From CAZJHD01 sp964545855 (GTDB taxonomy: Bacteria; Planctomycetota; UBA1135; JACQFD01), in contig CAZJHD010000016.1 of the NCBI GenBank assembly GCA_964545855.1, positions 24,444-88,443 on the forward strand: a DNA stretch of 64,000 bases, in the 5' to 3' direction. Under the pieces are notes generated by a model. The model searched no databases. It was not told the DNA's origin and worked only from the letters and a program-made list of their open reading frames with translations. Shown here piece by piece: positions 57,514 to 64,000 of this stretch. Both the position numbers and the translations under genes were made by a program. Within the stretch, counting starts at the first letter, position 1. Every line of letters starts with the position of its first letter.

Positions 57514-59195
57514 CGTCCGCTCCCTCCCGGCTCGTCCGTGTCGTGGGCGAGCGTGACCTCGAAACGGAAGAGGTCGAACAGAGCCGCGTGGCTCCCGTCG
57601 TCGGAGACGGCCGGTGCGTCGGCGCGCGGGGCGGCGACGAGACGGTGCTCCAGGCGTCTTGGCGCGGGGAAGAGACCGGTGCGAAGGGGCCCCGAGACCA
57701 CCGACTCGAAGTCGCGTGCGGCCGCCGTTCGCGGCGGATCACCCGAGGCTCCCGCGGAGCCGGTTCGCGGGAAGAGAGCCGTCACGGTGGCTCGGAGTGC
57801 CCCCGGGCCGACACGATCGAAGCGTGCGGAGCGCACGACAGCATCGGGATCGAGCGACTCGAGGAGTCGACCCGTGGCCCTCTCCCAAACGAGCCAGTCG
57901 TCGATCAGATCGAGGGCGCGCCCGTCGCTCGCGGCGCGGCCGTCCTCTTGCTCCCGCAGCGCGACGAGCTGCTCGCGGATCGTCGCCTGACTCCACGCGT
58001 CGTCGGTGAACTCGCGCGCCGCATCGATCGTGCGCTCCGCGTGGGTCGCGAAGCGATCCCCGGCGAACGTCCCCGCCACGAGCGCCGCCACCGCGACGCC
58101 GACGAGCGGAAGGGCGCGCGCCGTCTCGCGCACGCGATTCCGAGGGACGATGGACAGACCCGACTCCGAGGCTCCCGCGGCGTCGATCGCGGCGCCGAGC
58201 GCGATCGTGAGGGCCGGCACCTCCGTCGCGAGGGCGTGCCCGAAGAGGTGCTTCCCGATGGCGACGCGGTTCCACTTCGCGTGGACCTCCACCGGGATGG
58301 CGAGCTTCTTCGAGATCGTCTCCGTGAGGCCCTTGATGCGCGCGCCTTCGCCCGCGATCAGGATCCGCTGGGGCACGAAGGCGGAGCTCCGGAGGCGGCC
58401 GGCCTCGATGGCGGAAGCGATCTTCGTGACGAGGCGCTCGGCGAAGTCGGCGGCCACGCCCTGGCTCCGCGGGTCGCCCTGGCGCGTCTCGATGGCCCGG
58501 CGCTCTCCCTCGGCCTCCTTCACGCCGAGGCCGAGCCGCTCCCGGAGCGTGCGAGCGATCCAGAGCGTCCCTTCGGGCTCCGTGCGCGTGAGCGGGCCCT
58601 CCCGCAGACCCACGACGAGGTCCGTGGCGCCGACGCCGACGCGCACGGCGACGGCGTCGCGCACCTCGAGGCCGTCGGCTTGCAGAGCGTTCGCGAAGGC
58701 GAGCGGCGCGAGCACCACGCGATCGGCGGAGATTCCGGCCGAGGCGAAGGCGTCGAGGTAGCCGCCGACGACTCCGGCCGCGCCCATGGCCACGAGCACG
58801 CGGCGCTCGTTCACCGACGGCCCCGGGAGCTCGCGGAACGCGTGGATCATGTCCGAGGCGGCGGCGCCGGCGCGCGCGCGCACCTCGTAGTCGACGAGAT
58901 CGCCGAGACGGCGATCGGCGACGGGCGGCAAGTCGAGAACGAGCGTCTCGAATCCGAGGCCCGGGATCGCGATGCCGACCCGGTCTCGGGCGCCGATCCG
59001 GTGATTCACCGCGAAGATCGCGAGCGCCTTCCGGAGCGCCGCGTCGAGCTCCTCCGGCGACGTGAGGGCCGGGTCGCGGTACGTGTCGATGCGATCGACG
59101 TCGACGATCTCGAAGCTCGCGCCGCGCCGCGCGAGGCGGACCACGCGGACGGAGGTGCTACCGAGATCGATGCCCCAGATCGGCTCGTCGAACAT
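57510..59195 (-). CDS. pilM: PilM-PilN fusion protein (type IV pilus inner-membrane platform)
   Basis: A 561-residue protein. Residues 1-345 are the actin-like PilM domain: GIDLGSTSVRVVRL at 8-21 (phosphate-binding), GIAIPGLGFETLVLDLPP, and ILIAGEGARIKGLTETI near 278. A single membrane segment follows at about 355-378 (LPLVGVAVAALVAGTFAG), then a periplasmic domain 380-561 with the PilN pattern (AREFTDDAWSQATIREQLVALRE, GALRATVTALFPR). In most pilus systems PilM (cytoplasmic) and PilN (membrane) are separate proteins bound to each other; here they are one chain. The start ATG at 59195 fits the family. It opens the operon that continues with PilO-like, PilP-position and two secretin genes. Confidence 0.85.
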   Translation of the reverse strand: MFDEPIWGIDLGSTSVRVVRLARRGASFEIVDVDRIDTYRDPALTSPEELDAALRKALAIFAVNHRIGARDRVGIAIPGLGFETLVLDLPPVADRRLGDLVDYEVRARAGAAASDMIHAFRELPGPSVNERRVLVAMGAAGVVGGYLDAFASAGISADRVVLAPLAFANALQADGLEVRDAVAVRVGVGATDLVVGLREGPLTRTEPEGTLWIARTLRERLGLGVKEAEGERRAIETRQGDPRSQGVAADFAERLVTKIASAIEAGRLRSSAFVPQRILIAGEGARIKGLTETISKKLAIPVEVHAKWNRVAIGKHLFGHALATEVPALTIALGAAIDAAGASESGLSIVPRNRVRETARALPLVGVAVAALVAGTFAGDRFATHAERTIDAAREFTDDAWSQATIREQLVALREQEDGRAASDGRALDLIDDWLVWERATGRLLESLDPDAVVRSARFDRVGPGALRATVTALFPRTGSAGASGDPPRTAAARDFESVVSGPLRTGLFPAPRRLEHRLVAAPRADAPAVSDDGSHAALFDLFRFEVTLAHDTDEPGGSGR

Positions 59196-59328
59196 GGACG
59201 GACTCGGAGCGCGTCGCCCCGATCGCGCGAGCTTACCAAGGATCCGACGAGACCGATCCCGCGGTCGCGGACGCTCGCGCGAAGCGGCGACGCGTGCGCG
59301 GAGCTCGGAAGACTCCTGCCGCGAGCCG

Positions 59329-60192
59329 CTAGCTCTCGTTCCGCGGAATCGGGAGTCCGAGCTCCTTCATGGCGAGCTGGATGTCGTGCCAGACCTTCAC
59401 CTTCTCCGGAGGATTCCGGAGCAGGTAGGCCGGGTGGTACGTGGGGATCACGGCGCGTCCATTCACCCGGTACACCTTCCCGCGCACGCGCCCGATCGTG
59501 TCGCGCTCGCCGACGCCCGCGAGCTCGCGCATCGAGTGACGACCGAGCGGGATGATCACCTCCGGGTCGACGACCTCGATCTGCTTCTGGAGGAAGGGCA
59601 GGCAGGCCGCCACCTCGTCCGGCTGGGGATCGCGGTTCTCCGGCGGGCGGCACTTCACGACGTTCGCGATGAAGACGTCGCTCCGCGAGAGCCCCATGCC
59701 GCTCTCGATGATCTTCGTGAGGAGCTGACCGGCGCGTCCGACGAAGGGGCGGCCCTGCGCGTCCTCCGTCGCACCCGGCCCTTCGCCGACGAACATCACG
59801 CGCGCCGAGGCGCTGCCCTCGCCGGGCACGGCGTTCGTCCGCCCCTCGCAGAGACGGCAGAGGGTGCAGGTGGAGACTTTCCGACCGATCGCCGTGAGTG
59901 CGGCCTTCCGTGCGTTCGCGTCCATGGTGTTCTCGCCGCGGCGGCTCGCGAGCGTGCGCCGCGTCGGGTCGTCGTCCGTCGCGACGAGGGGGAGCTGGCC
60001 CGTGCGCGAGGCGGAGGGTTCCGCCACGCCGTCCGGCAGCGGTGCCGTCGGCTCCTGCTCGAGCGGCTCCTGCCCGGCGGAGCCGAGGCCGCCGACGAAG
60101 CCTGCGGCCTCGAGGCCGCCGAGGATCCGGCGGGCTCCGCGCGCGATCTCCCGCAGCTCGTCCTGGGATGTCTCCGGCCGGCCGTCGCTCAC
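59329..60192 (-). CDS. udg: Type 4 (Fe-S) uracil-DNA glycosylase
   Basis: A 287-residue DNA-repair enzyme that removes uracil from DNA. The conserved part starts near 105 with CTLC, whose Cys residues with KCRPPENRDP and AACLPF complete the four ligands of a 4Fe-4S cluster. The catalytic/uracil motif GEGPGATEDAQGRPFVGRAG lies near 131-150 and the second motif PTYHPAYLLRNP near 262. An N-terminal extension of about 85 Ala/Pro-rich residues precedes it and may be disordered; an internal ATG before MDANARKAAL could give the usual length of about 200. GTG 60192 overlaps the AI-2E permease stop (GTGA). Confidence 0.9.
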   Translation of the reverse strand: MSDGRPETSQDELREIARGARRILGGLEAAGFVGGLGSAGQEPLEQEPTAPLPDGVAEPSASRTGQLPLVATDDDPTRRTLASRRGENTMDANARKAALTAIGRKVSTCTLCRLCEGRTNAVPGEGSASARVMFVGEGPGATEDAQGRPFVGRAGQLLTKIIESGMGLSRSDVFIANVVKCRPPENRDPQPDEVAACLPFLQKQIEVVDPEVIIPLGRHSMRELAGVGERDTIGRVRGKVYRVNGRAVIPTYHPAYLLRNPPEKVKVWHDIQLAMKELGLPIPRNES

Positions 60193-61253
60193 GGCGCGCT
60201 CGCCGATGGGGGCTCGATGTGTCCGGCGAGGAGACGTGCGACGGGCCGCGTCATCTCGAGGCTCTCCAGGAGGATCTTCAGGACGGCCGTCAAGGGAACG
60301 GCGAGGAACATGCCGACGATCCCCCAGATCATTCCCCAGAGGACCAGGGCCGAGAGCACGGTGATCGGATGCAGCTCGAGGGAATCGCCGAGCACCTTCG
60401 GCTCCAGCACGTTCCCGATGAGGACCTGCACCGTGCCCGGGAGGACGAGCACGAGGATCGCCGTGGTCCAGCTCCACTCGGGCGTCACGAGCACCATCGG
60501 CAGCGGCAGCAGGGTCGCCACGATGGAGCCGACCGTCGGGATGAAGTTCAGGAGGAACGTCAGCGCCCCGAAGACGAGCGGCAGCTTCACGCCGAGGATC
60601 GCGAGGATGAGCCCGACGATCGCGCCGGTCGCCGCCGAGAAGACGAGCTTCGCGCTCACGTAGCGCTGGATCCGCGTGCGGATCTTGCTGCGGAGACCGG
60701 TCCCGTCGTCCGTCTCCGGCTTCGGCCGGCGCCCGCCGATCAGCAGGTAGATCACGAAGACGAGGACGAGGAACGCGTTCGACAGCACGTCGACGACCGA
60801 ATTCGCGAGCTTCGTCAGGACCGGCTGGATCTGCACGATCCGCAGCGGGTCCTCGATCATCTCGGGACCGACTCCCATCTTCTCGAGTGGGAGCGAGCCG
60901 GCGGCGTTCTTCAGCGCCCGCTTGATCTCCTGGTTGTACAGGTCCGCGTTCTCCGCCAGCTCGCGGACCGAATAGGAGATGAGGAGGCCCGCCGCCGTGA
61001 GGAGCGCGCCCCCGACGAGGAACGCGAGGATCATCCCGATCGCGTAGGGCACTCGGAGCCGCCGCACGAGGACGTCCACGAGCGGCGAGACCGCGTAGGA
61101 GACGAAGACCGCGAGCACGAGCGGGATCAGCACCGGCTGGAGCCAGTGCAGCGCGAACCCGAGCGCGATCGCCGAGAGCACCAGCATGCACGCGGTGCGG
61201 ATGCGGGATTCGAGGCCGAGCTTTTCCATCGCGGAGCGGCGGAGTGTGCCCAT
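60189..61253 (-). CDS. AI-2E/YdiK family permease
   Basis: A 354-residue membrane protein with about seven to eight hydrophobic segments, in the family of AI-2E/PerM permeases. The first pair of segments (TACMLVLSAIALGFALHWLQPVLIP) is followed by the conserved SYAVSPLVDVL region, a long cytoplasmic part (about 90-180), and the C-terminal core (GALTFLLNFIPTVGSIVATLL, GMIWGIVGMFLAVPLTAVLKILLE). Family members have been linked to autoinducer export or sodium/proton exchange; substrate is not predictable. ATG 61253 is used; ATG 61229 would start eight codons later. It overlaps the uracil-DNA glycosylase gene by 4 bases. Confidence 0.87.
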   Translation of the reverse strand: MGTLRRSAMEKLGLESRIRTACMLVLSAIALGFALHWLQPVLIPLVLAVFVSYAVSPLVDVLVRRLRVPYAIGMILAFLVGGALLTAAGLLISYSVRELAENADLYNQEIKRALKNAAGSLPLEKMGVGPEMIEDPLRIVQIQPVLTKLANSVVDVLSNAFLVLVFVIYLLIGGRRPKPETDDGTGLRSKIRTRIQRYVSAKLVFSAATGAIVGLILAILGVKLPLVFGALTFLLNFIPTVGSIVATLLPLPMVLVTPEWSWTTAILVLVLPGTVQVLIGNVLEPKVLGDSLELHPITVLSALVLWGMIWGIVGMFLAVPLTAVLKILLESLEMTRPVARLLAGHIEPPSASAP

Positions 61254-61357
61254 CGCTCCGGAGGCGAGGGGCGGAATTCCTGGACGGCGGCCCGGGAGCC
61301 GCTGGCATCGTAGCGGCGCCCGCGCGCCCGCCGATCCCATCGCGCGCCGCGCGCCCG

Positions 61358-63955
61358 ATGTCGATGGACGCCCGGAGCCTGCTCGACGCCGCCACAGGCG
61401 GGGCGCTCGTCCCCTGGCTCGACCGCGCCGTCGGACCGTCCGTCGCCTTCGACGGAGCGCTCCACGGTGCGTCGGCCGCCGCCCTCTGGCTCCTGCTGCG
61501 CGGCGCGGGACCTCGGACGGCGGCGCCCCTGGCGGCGCTCTTCCTCGCGGCGCATCCGGCCGTCGGTGGAGCGCTCCCGCTCGACGTGCGCGCCGTGGTC
61601 CTCGGCTCGGCGCTCGCGCTCTCGGCTCTCGCGGCGACGCGATTGCGGGACCCCTGGGGCGCCGTCGTGGCCGCGCTCCTCGGAGCGGGAGCCATCGCCT
61701 CCGGATCCGTCGCCGCCCTCGGGCTCCTCGCCGCAGCGCCGCTCCTCCGTTCTTCCGGCGGTGCGACGGCGGATCCGCGGCGCCGTGTCGTGCCCTGGCT
61801 CCTCGCCGCGCTCGCCCTCGCGGGCGCCGTCGGCCACGGGCTCGCGGGAGTCCGTGGATCCTCGATCGCGGCGGCCTACGCCGCCGGCGTCGCGCTGCTT
61901 CCGGTCGCATCCGTTCCCGACGCCCTGGCGCAGCTCGCGCCCCCGGAGAACGCCGCCAACGCGCCGCTCCCATCGGCGGCCCACGGTCTCGTCGCTCTCG
62001 GCGTGCTCTCGGCGCTCGCGGGTCTCGCGCTCCGTCGCGCGCGGCCCGCGGCCGCGGCGCTGATGACGGGGACCCTCGCACTCGCGCTGCTCGGCGACGA
62101 GCGCGCGTTCCTCCACGACCGCGCCGTGGCGTCCCTTGCTCCAGCGACGGGCTGGCTCCTCGGAGCCGGCGCCGCGCCCTGGATCGAGCGGGCGCGGGCG
62201 TCGCGCGTCGCTCGCCCCGTCGCGGCCGCGGGGCTGGTCGCCGCGGCGGCGCTCCTCGGCGCGCTGTCGGTCTCGCGCTTCCTCGACGCGCGTCGTCCCG
62301 ACCACCTGCAGCGCGCTCTCGAGCGCGCTCCCGCGTCGTCGGTGCTCCGGGAGGCGCGCGGTTTGCTGCGCGCCGCGAAGGCGCGCGAGCCGGGGCTCCG
62401 GGCCGCCGAGCGGACCGCGCTGCTGCGCGACGCGGCGGCGGATCTGGAGGCGGCCGCCGAGACCGCGCGCGGCGACCGGCGCCGCTTCCGCTGCGTGCTC
62501 GCGGCGGGGGAGCTGCGCGTCGACGCGGGAGACGTCGCGGACGCGCGGCGTGCGCTCGACCGCGCCGAGGCGCTCGCGACGGTCGCGGAGAGTGCGCTCG
62601 TGGTCCTCGCGCGCGTGCGCGCCCTCACCCGCGCCGGCGAGGAGGCCGGCGCGCTCGAGCTGCTCGCCCGTGCGTCGCGCGAGCCGAACACCGATCCGGA
62701 GCTGCGCGCCGAGTGGATCCGTCGCGCGACGGCCTCTCGCATCGCGCGGTGGACCGCGGCCGTCGCGTCGTCCGAGCCAGAGGCGGCGGCGCGCCTGCGC
62801 GAGGACCTCGACGGTGTGCTCGCGAAGATCGAGTCCGATCCGTCGGAAGCGGCGCGGAGCCCGCGTGCGCGCGCGGCGGCGCTCGCGGCGCGCGGGCGCG
62901 TCTCTCTCGCGGAGAACGATCCCCTCGAAGCGGTGCGCCGGTTCCTCGCGGCGCGGCGGATCGACGCGACGCTCGCCGAGACCTACCTCGGCGCGGCCGA
63001 CGCCTACCTCTCCCAGGGTCTCCTGCAGGGCGCCGCCTCGGAGCTGCAGGCGGGGCTCGAGGCCCTCGGCTCGGGATCTCCCGCGGAGCTCCTCGCGTCC
63101 TTCGCCGCCGTGCGCCTCCGGCTGGGGGCGCGGCCGGAGGAGGCGCTCGCGCTCCTGGAGATCGCGCGCGCCGGCGACCCCACCCTCCGGGATCTCGCGC
63201 GCCTCGCGGCGAGCGTGCGCGTCACGATCGCCGACGAGCTGCTGCAGAAGAGCCACGTCGCCGAGGCGGAGCGCGTGCTCGGCGCGGCGCTCGAGGACGC
63301 GCCCGATCTGGCGCCGGCGCACGCCGCTCTCGGAAGGGTCCGGGAGGCGCAGGAGCGCTTCGCCGAGGCGAAGGCCGCATTCGAGCGCGCGCAGACGCTC
63401 GAGGACTCGCCGCGCCATCGCGAGCTCCTGGCGGCCGCGTGGAAGCGGGAGGCGCTGGGCCTTCGCATCGCGGGCCGCAACGCGGAGTCCGCCGACGCGT
63501 TCCTCCGCGTGCGTGAGCTCGATGCTCCGTCGGTGCCGCTCGGGGGCGGTGCCGACGTGCTGCGCGACGAGGCACGCCGCGCCTACGAGGCGGCGCAGGC
63601 GACCCTCGCGGCCGGCGACCGGAGCGCGGCCCGCGGCCTCCTCGAACGGTCGAGACGCTGTCTCCCGGAGAATCCCCTGGCCCACGCGGCGCTCGGCACG
63701 CTCGCGGCGGAGGACGGCAACGACGAGGAGGCGGTGGCGCGCTGGAGCGCGGCCCGGACGGCCTTCGAGTCGGCGGGCTTCGCGCTCGCGGAGCACCCGC
63801 TGCTCCCGAACCTCGCGCAGGCGCAGCGGAGGCTCGGCCGCTACGCCGACGCGCGCGCGACGGCCCGCGCGTACCTCGACCTCGGCGGCAGCGCCTACCG
63901 CGCGAACTGCGAGGAGCTCCTGCGGATCCTCGACGTGCTCGAGGGGAAGGACTGA
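61358..63955 (+). CDS. Polytopic membrane protein with C-terminal TPR repeats
   Basis: An 865-residue protein. Residues 1-320 are hydrophobic, with about ten possible membrane segments (ALWLLLRGAGPRTAAPLAALFLA, VVLGSALALSALAAT, LVALGVLSALAGLALRRARP). From about 340 to the end is a chain of TPR-type helix pairs rich in Ala and Arg (AETYLGAADAYLSQGLLQGAASELQ, HVAEAERVLGAALEDAP, APAHAALGRVREAQERFAEAK). This topology is like membrane TPR proteins (for example O-mannosyltransferase-like TMTC proteins), but no catalytic motif was recognised. It is divergent from the AI-2E gene with about 104 bases between starts. The 162-bp element begins on the base after its stop codon. Confidence 0.75.
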   Translation: MSMDARSLLDAATGGALVPWLDRAVGPSVAFDGALHGASAAALWLLLRGAGPRTAAPLAALFLAAHPAVGGALPLDVRAVVLGSALALSALAATRLRDPWGAVVAALLGAGAIASGSVAALGLLAAAPLLRSSGGATADPRRRVVPWLLAALALAGAVGHGLAGVRGSSIAAAYAAGVALLPVASVPDALAQLAPPENAANAPLPSAAHGLVALGVLSALAGLALRRARPAAAALMTGTLALALLGDERAFLHDRAVASLAPATGWLLGAGAAPWIERARASRVARPVAAAGLVAAAALLGALSVSRFLDARRPDHLQRALERAPASSVLREARGLLRAAKAREPGLRAAERTALLRDAAADLEAAAETARGDRRRFRCVLAAGELRVDAGDVADARRALDRAEALATVAESALVVLARVRALTRAGEEAGALELLARASREPNTDPELRAEWIRRATASRIARWTAAVASSEPEAAARLREDLDGVLAKIESDPSEAARSPRARAAALAARGRVSLAENDPLEAVRRFLAARRIDATLAETYLGAADAYLSQGLLQGAASELQAGLEALGSGSPAELLASFAAVRLRLGARPEEALALLEIARAGDPTLRDLARLAASVRVTIADELLQKSHVAEAERVLGAALEDAPDLAPAHAALGRVREAQERFAEAKAAFERAQTLEDSPRHRELLAAAWKREALGLRIAGRNAESADAFLRVRELDAPSVPLGGGADVLRDEARRAYEAAQATLAAGDRSAARGLLERSRRCLPENPLAHAALGTLAAEDGNDEEAVARWSAARTAFESAGFALAEHPLLPNLAQAQRRLGRYADARATARAYLDLGGSAYRANCEELLRILDVLEGKD

Positions 63956-64000
63956 GAGGTTGTGAGGAAATCGCCGCCGCTGGCCCGAGGCCGAGCGAGA
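63956..64000 (-). repeat. Partial 162-bp quasi-palindromic repeat, cut by the window edge
   Basis: These 45 bases match the reverse complement of the right arm of copy 1 (32352-32513): GAGGTTGTGAGGAAATCG then CCGCCGCTGGCCCGAGG. The element starts on the base directly after the TGA at 63953-63955, and the rest lies outside the window. Confidence 0.8.

Noticed and set aside
59196..59328. Sigma54 promoter for the pilus operon
   Set aside because: No GG-N10-GC type element with proper spacing was seen on the minus strand in this gap.

Overview
The window is a very GC-rich (about 70% by eye), densely packed bacterial chromosome segment with many GTG starts, TGA stops and 4-base start/stop overlaps (ATGA or GTGA). 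A large dehydrogenase/HEAT/cytochrome c protein of the kind typical of Planctomycetes and Verrucomicrobia, several secreted or lipoprotein HEAT and TPR proteins, and tandem long secretins point to a Planctomycetota-like organism. This assignment is inference. No rRNA, tRNA, CRISPR array or complete transposase was seen.

Layout. 1-5356: a truncated S9 peptidase lipoprotein, a ComM/YifB AAA+ protein, and an SGNH hydrolase overlapping a DUF3592-like gene. 5361-8374: two 92-bp direct repeats bracketing a sulfotransferase and a fused APS kinase/ATP sulfurylase, so PAPS production is coupled to PAPS use. 8306-14241: a zinc-ribbon protein, the dehydrogenase/HEAT/heme protein, a Tat-type sugar isomerase-like lipoprotein and an atypical radical SAM protein. 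14278-25441: an NTF2-like lipoprotein, a 2676-residue alpha-2-macroglobulin-like protein, a HEAT protein carrying a secretin signature, and a LolA-like protein. 25341-32271: ComEC, CoaD, RidA, a DUF3109-like protein, and the alpha and beta subunits of a 2-oxo acid dehydrogenase E1.

32780-43640: two complete five-gene oligopeptide ABC transporter operons (binding protein, two permeases, two ATPases), divergent from a 165-bp centre; neighbouring genes in each operon overlap by 4 bases. 43671-46422: a HAD hydrolase and a B12-binding radical SAM protein, followed by a repeat-rich 535-bp gap. 46958-49377: a histidine kinase and a sigma54-type response regulator resembling PilS/PilR. 49466-59195, read leftwards: a type IV pilus assembly operon of PilM-PilN fusion, PilO-like, PilP-position protein and two tandem secretins. 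59329-63955: a type 4 uracil-DNA glycosylase, an AI-2E family permease and a membrane TPR protein.

The most unusual items are (i) a 162-bp quasi-palindromic repeat family (32352, 46589, and the start of a copy at 63956) whose two arms covary between copies; (ii) direct repeats flanking the sulfation module, one of which supplies the C-terminus of a neighbouring protein; (iii) a secretin signature inside a HEAT protein far from the pilus operon; and (iv) two secretins in one pilus operon.
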